A stretch of DNA of 64,000 bases from Verrucomicrobiales bacterium (GTDB taxonomy: Bacteria; Verrucomicrobiota; Verrucomicrobiia; Verrucomicrobiales; DEV007): the NCBI GenBank assembly GCA_002698785.1, contig PAAG01000059.1:434001-498000 (forward strand), in the 5' to 3' direction. The notes under the pieces are model-generated. The model saw only the letters and a list, made by a program, of their open reading frames with translations, did no database searches and was not told the DNA's origin. The position numbers were made by a program, and so were the translations under genes. This document shows positions 54,062-63,522 of this stretch, piece by piece (position 1 is the stretch's first letter; each line of letters starts with the position of its first letter).

Positions 54062-55876
54062 GTGAGTCCAAAGCAGCAATTTGTGTGGAGAAGTTCTCTG
54101 TCCGTGATGAGAGCGGTCGCCACTCGCTTTCTTTCAGCCGTTTCTGTCTGGATAGTTATCACACCATTTTTCCTCCTCGCGGTTGAGGGAGAAGAAAAAC
54201 AGCCAGAGCCCGACGTTGCTGCCACTACGACGCAAGTGGGCCAAGAGGAATCACTCAGGACCGGTGATCGACCGCTCGAGGCTCTCCATTCCGTCCTTGA
54301 ATCGATGGAACTCATCGATGCGGAAATTCAGAAACTCAATGCTGACCGAGCTGACGCGACAGAGCTGGAGAAAGAACAGATCGAAGCTGCCATCGCCGAG
54401 CTCAACACGAAGAAGGACCAGTTGCAGGGAGATTTTGAATCGATTGCTACGGGCATCAACCCGGAGGATTACGAAGATTCCATCGCCGAGGTATTCGTGC
54501 TGGCAGAAGAAGTCGATACTCTTCTCCGTCCTATTATCGAGGAACTCAAGGATCTCACTGAAAAACCGAGGGAGATTGAGGAGCTCCGAAGCGATCTCGC
54601 TACGTGGAAGAAGAGGGCTGCCACCACGTCGGAAGCATTACTTCAAATTGATCAGTTGCCGAAACCTGATGACCAGGCACTCCAGGAACAAATCAAGCTC
54701 ACCCGTCAAACCTGGACTGAGAGGAAGAAGCAGGCGCAGAACCGCATTCAGGCGATCTCGTATCAACTGGAACAAGCGGAGAAGAATCAGCCCTCGCTCC
54801 TGGAGATTTTCAAAAACAGCCTCCGCTCTTTTTTTCGCAGTCGTGGCCGGAACTTCCTTGTCTGCATCCTGGTTTTCTTCGCGACTTTCTTCCTGCTTCG
54901 TTTCCTCCATCGAAAGGTGGACGAAATGTTCCCCTGGCGAAAGAAGACGGAACGACCATTCTATGTTCGGTTGATCGACGTCGGGCTCAACCTGTTTGCC
55001 TTTGTTGGAGCCGCAGTTGCAGCCCTGATCGTCCTTTATGCAACCGGGGATTGGCTATTGATGGGTTTGGCGATCATTCTTCTCGTCGGTCTCGTGCTGG
55101 CGGCAAAGAATGGTCTCCCCAAAGTTTACGATCATGCGAGAATTTTGCTCAACCTTGGCGAAGTCCGCGAAGGCGAGCGAGTCATCTATGAAGGGATCCC
55201 CTGGAGAATAGACCGATTGAATTTCTACACCATTCTTCGGAATGAAAAACTTCGAGGTGGAATGATCAGGCTCCCCGTGGGGCACCTTAGTGGATTTGTC
55301 TCGCGCCCGTATGATAAAGACCACGAACACTGGTTCCCCTGTGATGAAGGAGACTGGATTTTGTTCCCCGAGGAGGGTCTTGCCAGGGTTGTTACTCAGA
55401 CACCAGAGTATGTCCAGGTAGTGAAACTTGGAGGTGCAAAAGTCACTATGCCCACGGCTGACTTCCTATCAAAACCATTCGAAAATCTTTCCGGAAGCTT
55501 CCGAATCTCCTCCATCTTCGGCATCGACTACGAACATCAGGCTGATTCCACGGAGAAAATTCCTGAGATAATGTGGGCCTACATGACCCGGGAGATCTGC
55601 TCGCTCATTGGCGACCGAGACAAGTTATTGAGCTTGAAGGTGGAATTCGCCACTGCCGGTCCTTCTTCCCTCGATCTCGCAATCATCAGTGACTTCGACG
55701 GGTCGATGGCAGCAAAATACCAAGTTCTTCAACGAGCCATACAGCGCATGGCCGTGGACTGCTGCAACGCGAATGGGTGGGTTATCCCATTCACGCAGAT
55801 CACTCTTCACAACGCTTTCCAGGAAGAGAAGAAAGCCGAAGTCATCGAAGAGGACAAAAAGCCGCGGCTGCCGTAA
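54062..55876 (+). CDS. MscS-like mechanosensitive channel with coiled-coil N-terminus
   Basis: A 604-residue protein. A hydrophobic signal region (SVWIVITPFFLLAVEG, about 28-43) is followed by a periplasmic coiled-coil (about 75-255: AAIAELNTKKDQLQGDFES, KKQAQNRIQAISYQLEQ). Then come three membrane helices (about 262-283, 306-328 and 330-347) and an MscS-type beta domain from about 355 (LNLGEVREGERVIYEGIPWRIDRL). The large periplasmic part is as in MscK/YbdG-like proteins. It probably opens on membrane tension in hypo-osmotic shock. Start is GTG at 54062; an ATG at 54107 is the alternative. It begins a three-gene operon with DUF2183 and ExoD genes. Confidence 0.82.
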   Translation: MSPKQQFVWRSSLSVMRAVATRFLSAVSVWIVITPFFLLAVEGEEKQPEPDVAATTTQVGQEESLRTGDRPLEALHSVLESMELIDAEIQKLNADRADATELEKEQIEAAIAELNTKKDQLQGDFESIATGINPEDYEDSIAEVFVLAEEVDTLLRPIIEELKDLTEKPREIEELRSDLATWKKRAATTSEALLQIDQLPKPDDQALQEQIKLTRQTWTERKKQAQNRIQAISYQLEQAEKNQPSLLEIFKNSLRSFFRSRGRNFLVCILVFFATFFLLRFLHRKVDEMFPWRKKTERPFYVRLIDVGLNLFAFVGAAVAALIVLYATGDWLLMGLAIILLVGLVLAAKNGLPKVYDHARILLNLGEVREGERVIYEGIPWRIDRLNFYTILRNEKLRGGMIRLPVGHLSGFVSRPYDKDHEHWFPCDEGDWILFPEEGLARVVTQTPEYVQVVKLGGAKVTMPTADFLSKPFENLSGSFRISSIFGIDYEHQADSTEKIPEIMWAYMTREICSLIGDRDKLLSLKVEFATAGPSSLDLAIISDFDGSMAAKYQVLQRAIQRMAVDCCNANGWVIPFTQITLHNAFQEEKKAEVIEEDKKPRLP

Positions 55877-55879
55877 CCT

Positions 55880-57079
55880 GTGGCGAAGGCACTTCCCGAA
55901 GTCATGTCGTCCTCTCGTTCCCCATCTTCTTCAAAACAGAACTACCTCAGGCTCCTCGCGATTCAGGTCGAGAAGATCTACGATACTTTTCATCGCTTCC
56001 TTGCATGGGCGACGGGACGGTTAGGCAAACCCATGTCGGCAGAAATCTACCATGCGGCACAAATGTCCGGCGGTGTGATGGTGAAAGGCCGGGTTTTGTT
56101 ATCCAGAAAATGGAGAGACCCACTAGAGGAGGACCACCCCGTGGTGAATTTCTTTCAAATGTTGAAGCGTTGGGCGACTCCGGAAAGACCCAATTCGCTT
56201 GTCCGTATCAGCCTGGGCGGAAAAGAATATGATGTGAGAGCTGACAAAGAAGCCTACTTCGAACAGTTCATACCAAAGGAAGAATGCCTCTCTGAAGAAG
56301 TATTCATTGAACTACCTGAATCTGAAGTTTCCAAACCTTCTTCTCATTCTGTTTTCACAGTAGGTGCCGACTCTACCCGCCTGATCATCAGCGATATCGA
56401 TGACACCGTCCTCGTCACTCATGCGGCGAAGACCCTGAGAATGATCGCCACCACGTTATTCGGCAATGCACTGACACGACAACTATTTCCGGGTAGCTCG
56501 GAGCTGTATCAATCTCTAAGACACGGCAAAACAGAGAATGATGAAGAGAATCCGATCACTTATGTGACGAGTTCTCCCTTCAATTTGCATTCCCTGCTTG
56601 TTCTCATTTTTGACGAAAACCGGCTTCCGACAGGTCCATTTTTCATGACTGACTGGGGCCTTGACGTCGACAAATGGTTCAAGAGGAGCCATAGCGCGCA
56701 CAAGAAAGAAGCAATCCGCACGACTCTCGATTGGTATCCCGAGAAACCGGCGATTCTGATCGGCGACAGCGGTCAACACGATACCATGATCTACATCGAT
56801 ATGGCTCTCGAGTTTCCGGACCGGATTGATACAATTCTGATCCGCGACGTTTCCGGAGAAGAAAGGCGCGAAGAGTTGCAGTCGAAAATTCAGCTCATTC
56901 AGGACTCCGATGTCATGTTCTCCTTCTTTGAATCTTCTTACGAAGCTGCCGAAATCCTCACGCAAAGAGGCTGGATCTCAGATGAGCAACGCAGAAAAGT
57001 TCAGGCTGCCGTGAAAGAAAGCGAAAAATCTATTCTAGAGACCCTGACGCATGCCAAACCTCACCGAAATCCTCACTGA
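55880..57079 (+). CDS. DUF2183 (App1-like) phosphatase-domain protein
   Basis: A 399-residue protein with a C-terminal HAD-like domain of the App1/DUF2183 family, in yeast a phosphatidate phosphatase. The motif SDIDDTV is at about residues 170-176, then YVTSSPFN, and later ILIGDSGQHDTMIY with the second Asp pair. The N-terminal third (to about 155) is a family-typical beta-domain (KGRVLLSRKW). It acts on a phosphorylated lipid or other phosphate ester in or near the membrane; the substrate is not known for bacteria. Start GTG, 4 nt after the MscS stop; an ATG eight codons later is possible. Confidence 0.82.
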   Translation: MAKALPEVMSSSRSPSSSKQNYLRLLAIQVEKIYDTFHRFLAWATGRLGKPMSAEIYHAAQMSGGVMVKGRVLLSRKWRDPLEEDHPVVNFFQMLKRWATPERPNSLVRISLGGKEYDVRADKEAYFEQFIPKEECLSEEVFIELPESEVSKPSSHSVFTVGADSTRLIISDIDDTVLVTHAAKTLRMIATTLFGNALTRQLFPGSSELYQSLRHGKTENDEENPITYVTSSPFNLHSLLVLIFDENRLPTGPFFMTDWGLDVDKWFKRSHSAHKKEAIRTTLDWYPEKPAILIGDSGQHDTMIYIDMALEFPDRIDTILIRDVSGEERREELQSKIQLIQDSDVMFSFFESSYEAAEILTQRGWISDEQRRKVQAAVKESEKSILETLTHAKPHRNPH

Positions 57080-57623
57080 CTTACGAGATAACATTGAGGG
57101 AGAAGAAATCGACCTGGGAGAAATCGTCGAACACTTCGAAGACCGAGGCTTCGGCCCCCTTCTCCTCGCGCCTGCTCTTCTGGCGGTGCTTCCAACGGGA
57201 GCAATTCCCGGAGTCCCGGCGATCTGTGCGATTTTCATCATTCTCATCAGCGGACAATTGCTTTTCGGAAAAAACCATCCATGGCTGCCAAGCCGATTGA
57301 AACGTTTCTCCGTACCCAAACAGAAATTCGAAAACTCGTTCGACAAGTTTGAGCCGTGGACCAAGCGTTTCGACAAACTACTTTCTCAAAGGCTGGAAAT
57401 ATTCACTCGCGAAACCGCAACCCGAGTGGTCGCAGCAATTGCTATCGCCCTCGCATTGCTCATGATACCTTTGGAGCTGATTCCCTTCGCCTGCGCCGTA
57501 CCTGGACTGTCGATTGCATGCTTCGCGCTGGGTCTGAGCGCGCGCGACGGATTATTCACTCTACTGGCTCTGATCGTAGCTATCGTCTCTGTCTGGGTCA
57601 CTTGGAAATTCTGGCCCTTGTAA
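57051..57623 (+). CDS. ExoD-family membrane protein
   Basis: A 190-residue protein of the ExoD family (PF06055), known from rhizobial exopolysaccharide synthesis mutants. An N-terminal hydrophilic part (EIVEHFEDRGFGPLLLAPALLAVLPTGAIPGVPAICAIFIILISGQLLFG, the family signature) leads into about four helices. It starts 29 nt before the end of the DUF2183 gene, so translation is coupled. The role may be in export or stress tolerance related to surface polymers. Confidence 0.88.
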   Translation: MPNLTEILTDLRDNIEGEEIDLGEIVEHFEDRGFGPLLLAPALLAVLPTGAIPGVPAICAIFIILISGQLLFGKNHPWLPSRLKRFSVPKQKFENSFDKFEPWTKRFDKLLSQRLEIFTRETATRVVAAIAIALALLMIPLELIPFACAVPGLSIACFALGLSARDGLFTLLALIVAIVSVWVTWKFWPL

Positions 57624-57626
57624 TCC

Positions 57627-57899
57627 TCAACGATTCGACTCTGTCGGGCGAAAGGTCAGCACCACGCGATATCGCTGTTTCACCGGCTGATGCTCCAGCC
57701 AAGGTTCCTGAAAGAGATAATATCCCCGCGCCTCATAGAAGATTATCTCGGATCGAATCGGATCTTCCAGAACATCAAATGGAGTATCGTCACTAACCCA
57801 CTCCATTTTTCTCTCTAACCTTCTTTTGACGGAGCAGAAGCGATTAATAATCCGGTCTTCGGTGTCCTGAATATGTGCGAGGGCGGCGCCTTTCTCCAT
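57627..57899 (-). CDS. Small unknown protein
   Basis: A 90-residue soluble protein (MEKGAALAHIQDTEDRIINRFCSVKRR at the start, LTFRPTESNR at the end). No family is recognised. The central segment FDVLEDPIRSEIIFYEARGYYLFQEPW is rich in Tyr/Phe. It lies between the ExoD gene, with which it converges 3 nt apart, and the symporter, and is transcribed in the symporter direction 48 nt after that gene's stop. Coding status rests on the open frame only. Confidence 0.45.
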   Translation of the reverse strand: MEKGAALAHIQDTEDRIINRFCSVKRRLERKMEWVSDDTPFDVLEDPIRSEIIFYEARGYYLFQEPWLEHQPVKQRYRVVLTFRPTESNR

Positions 57900-57947
57900 A
57901 GGTCTTTTGGTAACAGGTAAGAAGCAGGTTTACCCTACAGAACGCCT

Positions 57948-59822
57948 TTAGTGCAGATTCGGACGACCGAAAAATTTCTCCCGGAGGGTTTCCGAGGGCG
58001 GTTGACCGATTTTACTCACAATAACCATGATCGGAGTCACCAGAATAACAGACCAAACGAAGGGGTGCATTCCCAAGAGAAGGTATTCCTCAAACTCGCC
58101 CGTCTTCAAGAATCCTATCAAATACAGTATCAGGATGGTTACGCCACCAGTCGTCATCCCGACTACCATCGCTTTTGCTGTGGTACGTCCCCAATAGAGG
58201 GCAAACACCATGGGCACCAAGAAACAGGCGCCCAGTCCAGCCGAAGCAAAAATAATTAGATCCTGCAGAAACTGCGGCGGATAGAGCACGGCAAAAACAC
58301 CTAGCACACCCACCACAACGGTAACGATGTAACTCAAACGTTTGATCTGTTTTTCACTCGCATTCGGGTTAATCGATTCCTGATAAATGTCTCTCACCAC
58401 CCCCGAAGAAACGAGAAGAAGAAAACTGTCCACGCTCGACATGACTGCGGCAAAAGGAGCAGCCACAAGCAACCCGGCCAACCAGGGGACACCAGCATTT
58501 TCCGTCAGCGTGGACGCCATTTCGGGCATCACTCTGTCAGGAAAAATTTCCATACCGGGCAGGATGACTCGGGCACTTGTGAAGATGAGGACGAGTGGAA
58601 AATAGATCATCCCGAAATACAGGGCGACCATCACCATCGAACGTCGCAAAGTCACGGTGTTCTGGAATGCCATTTGCCGCACCATGTAACTCGGTTGCCC
58701 TGCTCCACTGAAATTCCAGAAAGCAAAAAAGCTGAGTGCCAGCATTACCCCCAGGAAACCTGCTGGATTATCCTTCGAAGGTCCTGGCGCTCGCGTGTAG
58801 ACACCTCTTTCTCCAGCGCCATAGGCATACGGAACAGGCTCGCCTTTCAAAGCAACTGACACCGGTCTCTCGAACGCCACAAGGCGGCTCACTTTCTCAA
58901 TCTCTTCTGGCGTTGTAATTCGGATCGCTTCGACTTCGACATTTCCATTCGGTTTTGCTGGAATGGAGACTGCTGACTTGATACGAACAATCCCTCCGTC
59001 ATCAGGTAGTTCCAGCCACGTCCCTCGGCGTAAATTGATGTCTTCGGATTTAGTCGGAGCCAACTCCAAGGTAACAAATTCCGGAGGCGTCATTTTTTCT
59101 ACCTGCCGAGTCGCATTGGCGAGCCCACCCACCTGAGAAAGACAGAGAAAAAGCATGATGATCACTCCGATTCCCATAACGATCCCCTGCATAACATCCG
59201 TCCAAACTACGGCGCGGAATCCACCGAACGTCGTGTAAACAATCACTGACACAGCGAAAACTAACAGGCACAGAAGATAATCACCATCAGCTTTTCCTAC
59301 CCACGGAATTCCATCCTTTGCAGACTCAACAGCAGAAACGGCAGTCTCGTAGACAGGGATACCATCCAGTAACGTCGCCATGATCTGAGCGCCTGCCTTA
59401 AACTGAGCGAGCAGGAAAAAGAACATGAAGAACACGACCAAAACCGTGGCAAAATTCCCAACCGCAGCACTTTCGAAACGACGCCTCAACAGTTCAGGGA
59501 TGGTGATGGCCCCGGCGATTCTTCCCACCTGATTCAATCGCTTCGCCAGCAATCCCAATGCCACCATGGGAACTACCATGTATCCCGCGATCCACCAGGC
59601 GAGAACCCACCCGTGAGTGTATATCAGCGAAGGAAATCCCATGAAACTTCCGCCCGAAGCCGCCGTCGCAGCATAGGTGAACGCGAATGCCCATAGGCCA
59701 ATGTTTTTGCTCCCAAGAAAATACTCGCTGACGAACGATCTCGATTTTCCCGCTCGATTGGCAATAGCCGCGAGGGCAAAGACAAAAGCGAGATAAACGC
59801 CGAAAGAAATCAGAGCCGTCAT
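57948..59822 (-). CDS. Sodium:solute symporter (SSS family)
   Basis: A 624-residue sodium-coupled symporter of about 13 helices. The family signatures are FLGSKNIGLWAFAFTYAATAASGGSFMGFPSLIYTHGW near the start, and GAITIPELLRRRFES. A long periplasmic or extracytoplasmic insert (about 235-340) lies between helices 6 and 8. The solute cannot be named; the partner gene suggests the PanF (pantothenate) branch. It follows its small partner with a 4-nt ATGA overlap. Confidence 0.88.
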   Translation of the reverse strand: MTALISFGVYLAFVFALAAIANRAGKSRSFVSEYFLGSKNIGLWAFAFTYAATAASGGSFMGFPSLIYTHGWVLAWWIAGYMVVPMVALGLLAKRLNQVGRIAGAITIPELLRRRFESAAVGNFATVLVVFFMFFFLLAQFKAGAQIMATLLDGIPVYETAVSAVESAKDGIPWVGKADGDYLLCLLVFAVSVIVYTTFGGFRAVVWTDVMQGIVMGIGVIIMLFLCLSQVGGLANATRQVEKMTPPEFVTLELAPTKSEDINLRRGTWLELPDDGGIVRIKSAVSIPAKPNGNVEVEAIRITTPEEIEKVSRLVAFERPVSVALKGEPVPYAYGAGERGVYTRAPGPSKDNPAGFLGVMLALSFFAFWNFSGAGQPSYMVRQMAFQNTVTLRRSMVMVALYFGMIYFPLVLIFTSARVILPGMEIFPDRVMPEMASTLTENAGVPWLAGLLVAAPFAAVMSSVDSFLLLVSSGVVRDIYQESINPNASEKQIKRLSYIVTVVVGVLGVFAVLYPPQFLQDLIIFASAGLGACFLVPMVFALYWGRTTAKAMVVGMTTGGVTILILYLIGFLKTGEFEEYLLLGMHPFVWSVILVTPIMVIVSKIGQPPSETLREKFFGRPNLH

Positions 59823-60127
59823 TTATCCCCCCCTCCGTCCTCGCTCAACGATTCGTCTACCTCTAGCGGAGTATCCTCCATGAAACAGAGTGCAAACCAG
59901 ATCGTGACGGCAAGGGCGAAGGCCCATGGAGCCGCCACTCCGAAGAAAACCCACTTTGGCATTCCGAAAAACAACTCAACCTCCACCTCGACTTCGCTTG
60001 CGAAGATCCCGTTGTATCCCACCGTCCAAACAGCAAATGCAACCCACGTCCCAATCATGAACCAGAACTCCTTTCGCGATTGCCGGAACGAATCCCCTAA
60101 GGTTTGCTGCTTTTCTGGTCCCTCCAT
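59819..60127 (-). CDS. Small membrane partner of the symporter (YhdT/DUF997-like)
   Basis: A 102-residue protein with two membrane helices (about 23-43 and 57-81), resembling the DUF997/YhdT family found directly upstream of panF-type sodium symporters. The segment KEFWFMIGTWVAFAVWTVGYNG is typical. Its stop overlaps the symporter start in ATGA. It probably forms a complex with the symporter. Confidence 0.78.
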   Translation of the reverse strand: MEGPEKQQTLGDSFRQSRKEFWFMIGTWVAFAVWTVGYNGIFASEVEVEVELFFGMPKWVFFGVAAPWAFALAVTIWFALCFMEDTPLEVDESLSEDGGGDK

Positions 60128-60223
60128 AGCGATTGAATCTGGAAAATACGTCCGCTCCTCGCGAGAGAATTTCTTCCCTGATGACGTGCTGACGAAACGT
60201 CAATCTGCTCTACTGTTCATGCC

Positions 60224-61348
60224 ATGATCGACAACTTTGCGAGAAATCTCGATTTCCCGGAACTGGAACAGACTGTCTACCTCAACACGGCAGCAGAGGG
60301 AATACCGCCAGTTTCGTGCCGAGATGCTTTACTTCGTTACCATGACGCGAAATCAGAGGGAATGGCAGGAAGGGAGAGATTGTTTGAAGAATTTTCCCTC
60401 GCTCAGAAAGATACAGCTAACCTTCTCGGGCTGACGCCGGAAGAGGTCTCCTTCTGCTCGAGCACCTCAGAAGCATACAACCTGCTTGCCACATCGGTCG
60501 ACTTTTCGAATGGAGGTGAGGCCGTGATCTCTAACCTTGAGTTCCCGGCTGGCGCTACCCCCTGGTTGCAGCTTTCGAGTGAGCCAAAAGTTCATCTATG
60601 GGAACATAGAAACGGGGTTCTGGAACTGGATGATCTGGCCGGTCTCCTGAGTGAGTCAACGCGCCTCGTTCAGGTCTCTCTGGTGAGCTTTCTTACCGGG
60701 TATAGAATCGCATGGTCTGAATTTAGAGATCTTGTCAGGCAAAAAGCTCCACAAGCCCTTTTGTCTGTCGATACTACCCAGGCAATGGGACGAGTTGCCC
60801 TCGACTGCCTAGACGCCGACTGCATTTTTGCCAGCACTTATAAATGGCTTCTCGGCTCGCAAGGAGGATGTGTTGTAGTCGTCCCTGAGCACGCCAGGGA
60901 GAAAGTCCTAGTGCGAGCAGGCGGATGGCATAACCTGGCAAACGCGTTTGACCAGGACCGTTTCGAGCGTGCCGAACCGTTTCCCGGAGCAGCGGGCTTT
61001 GCCGTTGGGATGCCTTCCTTTCCCGCCATTTATGCGTTGCGTAGCGGTCTTGCCTGCCTGTCCGATCCTGGCATTCCTGCGATCGCACGGCATTCAGATG
61101 AGCTGGTCGAACGCCTTCACTCCGGTCTGGCAGAGATTGGTATCAAAACCATGTCACCCCCACAGCCTGGGAACTGGTCGGGAATTGTCTCGTTTCAGTC
61201 GGAGAATGACGAAGCGATACACGATGCTCTGTTGGAAAAGAATATTCACCTGATGCATCAAGCAGGTCGACTTCGAATTTCCGTTCACGGATACAATCGC
61301 ATGGAAGACATCGAGACCTGCCTGGACACACTCCGACAGCTTAGCTGA
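60224..61348 (+). CDS. Class V aminotransferase (PLP-dependent, SufS-like)
   Basis: A 374-residue PLP enzyme of the class V aminotransferase/cysteine desulfurase fold. The PLP lysine is Lys207 in FASTYKWLLGSQGG, preceded by the VDTTQAMGR motif (PLP Asp). The N-terminus LNTAAEGIPPVS and the C-terminal RISVHGYNRMEDIE are typical. It lacks an obvious desulfurase Cys loop, so it may be an isopenicillin epimerase-like or serine/alanine-type aminotransferase. It converges with the amidohydrolase gene, with 8 nt overlap. Confidence 0.85.
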   Translation: MIDNFARNLDFPELEQTVYLNTAAEGIPPVSCRDALLRYHDAKSEGMAGRERLFEEFSLAQKDTANLLGLTPEEVSFCSSTSEAYNLLATSVDFSNGGEAVISNLEFPAGATPWLQLSSEPKVHLWEHRNGVLELDDLAGLLSESTRLVQVSLVSFLTGYRIAWSEFRDLVRQKAPQALLSVDTTQAMGRVALDCLDADCIFASTYKWLLGSQGGCVVVVPEHAREKVLVRAGGWHNLANAFDQDRFERAEPFPGAAGFAVGMPSFPAIYALRSGLACLSDPGIPAIARHSDELVERLHSGLAEIGIKTMSPPQPGNWSGIVSFQSENDEAIHDALLEKNIHLMHQAGRLRISVHGYNRMEDIETCLDTLRQLS

Positions 61349-62267
61349 AGAAGATCTTCTCCGCCGTATTTCGCAGCATGTTTTCGCGATCCTTATCGGA
61401 TAGAAAATCGAGGCCTCCCGTCATGAGCTCAATCGAAGCTTTGTAGGTGTGTGGTTCCTGCACCTGATAGGGGCAATCCGATCCCCACATCAAGCGGTCC
61501 GAACCATACGCCTCCACCATGCTTTTCACTAACGGAGCCAGATCCGTGTAGGGAGGTTTCTTTTCCCCCAGCGCATAAAAGGCGGAAGTCTTCACGTATG
61601 TATTTGGAAATTTCGCCAGCTCCTGCAGTTGCTCGACTTGCTCGGGATCAACGGTGCCTTTCATACCGATGCGGGCGAAGTGATCGATGACGACCGTCGT
61701 GTCTGGATAGGTTTCGCACATGCGCTTGATAACCGGAAGGGAAGCCGGGTCGGTCAAACAGCACATGGCGAGCCCTTCCTCGGCACCCACCTTCCACATT
61801 GTATTCATTCCCTCGGAAGCTTCCCATTTTGCGACTCTGTCAGGAAAGGCGTATAGCCGAAATCCCCGAACTCCACCCTCCTTCAATTTCTTCATCTCAC
61901 CGTCTACCTCCGCTGCCTCGTGATCAATTATCGCGACTCCACCAAACCTACCAGGATACTTTTTCATCACGTCGAGCATGTAGGAGTTATCAAACTCGTA
62001 GAAGCTCATCTGGATCAGCACCGTTCGTGTCACTCCTGTCCCCTCCTGTTCGGCAAACAATTCTTCCGGAGTAAAAGAAGGAGGAGCCATCTCTTTCTCA
62101 CTGAAGTTTTTGGAGAGTGGGTAAGCAGTTTTGTCAGGAGTCCAGACATGAACATGGGCATCGACCCACCCGTTATCGACCTTATCATCACCGATGGCCC
62201 ACCCCATGGCGGAACTGATTCCTGCTACGGTCGTTCCGGCAAAATCCCTTCGAGTCCAACTTTTCAT
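61341..62267 (-). CDS. Tat-exported amidohydrolase 2 family protein
   Basis: A 308-residue TIM-barrel hydrolase of the amidohydrolase_2 family, like the lactonases acting on L-fuconolactone. The N-terminus (SWTRRDFAGTTVAGISSAMG) is a twin-arginine signal. Motifs: DAHVHVW (His38, His40), FGGVAIIDHEAAE, TVVIDHFARI and LMWGSDCPY (Asp ligand). The ATGA overlap with the M20 peptidase gene indicates co-transcription. The partner class V aminotransferase gene is convergent. The exact lactone substrate is unknown. Confidence 0.87.
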   Translation of the reverse strand: MKSWTRRDFAGTTVAGISSAMGWAIGDDKVDNGWVDAHVHVWTPDKTAYPLSKNFSEKEMAPPSFTPEELFAEQEGTGVTRTVLIQMSFYEFDNSYMLDVMKKYPGRFGGVAIIDHEAAEVDGEMKKLKEGGVRGFRLYAFPDRVAKWEASEGMNTMWKVGAEEGLAMCCLTDPASLPVIKRMCETYPDTTVVIDHFARIGMKGTVDPEQVEQLQELAKFPNTYVKTSAFYALGEKKPPYTDLAPLVKSMVEAYGSDRLMWGSDCPYQVQEPHTYKASIELMTGGLDFLSDKDRENMLRNTAEKIFFS

Positions 62268-63403
62268 AGTCCGTAGTTCAACAGAAATCTTCGGTAGAAA
62301 TCAAACGCCATCTCCACCTCATTCACGTCGACATACTCGACATCGGCGTGGGCCTGATCGATCGACCCGGGCCCGAAAATGACGCCCGGAATTCCAAATC
62401 GAGATAGCTTTGTCACGTCACACCCAAAAGGAACGCCGCACGGTTCTGATTCGAGTTTCATTTCCGCGAGTACGGACATTCCCACCTGAACGACAGCTTC
62501 AGAAACGGGTGTCTCCATGGCTTCATCCGCCAAATCAGGAGAGAGAACATCAACCGTTCCCTCGGGATATTTCGAAAATGACTTTCTGTAATCGCTCAAT
62601 ATCTGAGTGACCGATTCTCCCGGCAAAAGCCTCCGATCCAGATGTATCGTACATCGGGAAGGAACGAAATTCACCTGCTCCCCACCTTCAATCATACTGA
62701 TGCAGCAAGTCCCACTTCCTAACAGCAGATGACTATTCTCCTTCATCAATTCGTTCTGCTCTTCAAGTTCTCGGATCACTTCACTCATCCTGACAATCGC
62801 GTTATCTCCGAGATGCGGCTTGGAACTGTGCGAGGCTTTCCCTCGTGTTTCTATCCTCCAGCGTAGAACACCTTTGTTTGCTCTGACCAGTCGTAGTTCT
62901 GTAGGCTCCGCAACCACCGCCGCTCCAGGCAAAATTTCATTGCGCTTCAGCCATTCGATCAAGCCCAAGACGCCGCGGAAGGCATGTTCCTCGTCTACCA
63001 CCGCGGCAAAAATGATGTCTCTCGGAGGTTTCTCACCGGACAGGGCCACGTCTCGCACAGCGTGCATCATCGCTGCCAGCGCCGCCTTTGTATCACACGC
63101 CCCCCGACCGTAGAGTTTCCCATTCGAAACCAAGGGCTCGAAAGGCGGGATAGTCATTCCATCTACCGAGACGGTATCCATGTGAGCCTCGAACAACACC
63201 GGATCAGCGGAGGACACGCCCTGCACGTGAACGATTACATTGCTCCGCCCCGGAAGCACTTCGTCGATCTCAACGCTTATCCCCACGTCCCGAAAAAATC
63301 CGGAAATGTAGTCTGACACTTTTCGTTCCCCGGGCCCGTTCCACTCGGGGTTCACGCTGTTTATCGAAACCAGATCTGATAGTGTCGAAATCACCCCATC
63401 CAT
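62264..63403 (-). CDS. M20 family peptidase (ArgE/DapE type)
   Basis: A 379-residue metal-dependent amidohydrolase of the ArgE/DapE/CPG2 family. The metal-binding and catalytic residues are present: His74-x-Asp76 (EAHMDTVS), Asp104 (GACDTKAAL), Glu138-Glu139 (VVDEEH), Glu166 (VAEPTEL) and a late His in DQAHADVEYV. A dimerisation lid region occupies about 180-290. The substrate may be an N-acyl amino acid or peptide; context with the amidohydrolase suggests catabolism. Its stop overlaps the amidohydrolase start by 4 nt (ATGA). Confidence 0.9.
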   Translation of the reverse strand: MDGVISTLSDLVSINSVNPEWNGPGERKVSDYISGFFRDVGISVEIDEVLPGRSNVIVHVQGVSSADPVLFEAHMDTVSVDGMTIPPFEPLVSNGKLYGRGACDTKAALAAMMHAVRDVALSGEKPPRDIIFAAVVDEEHAFRGVLGLIEWLKRNEILPGAAVVAEPTELRLVRANKGVLRWRIETRGKASHSSKPHLGDNAIVRMSEVIRELEEQNELMKENSHLLLGSGTCCISMIEGGEQVNFVPSRCTIHLDRRLLPGESVTQILSDYRKSFSKYPEGTVDVLSPDLADEAMETPVSEAVVQVGMSVLAEMKLESEPCGVPFGCDVTKLSRFGIPGVIFGPGSIDQAHADVEYVDVNEVEMAFDFYRRFLLNYGL

Positions 63404-63522
63404 CGCAAAAGAAATCTACCGAGCATCTTTGTCCTTTCCAAGAATCCTGACAACCCTCGATCTCTTGCCGCATTCGCGCATTGAGACGGTCCGAAAGAAT
63501 CGGTCAGACGTAACGCAGGCTG

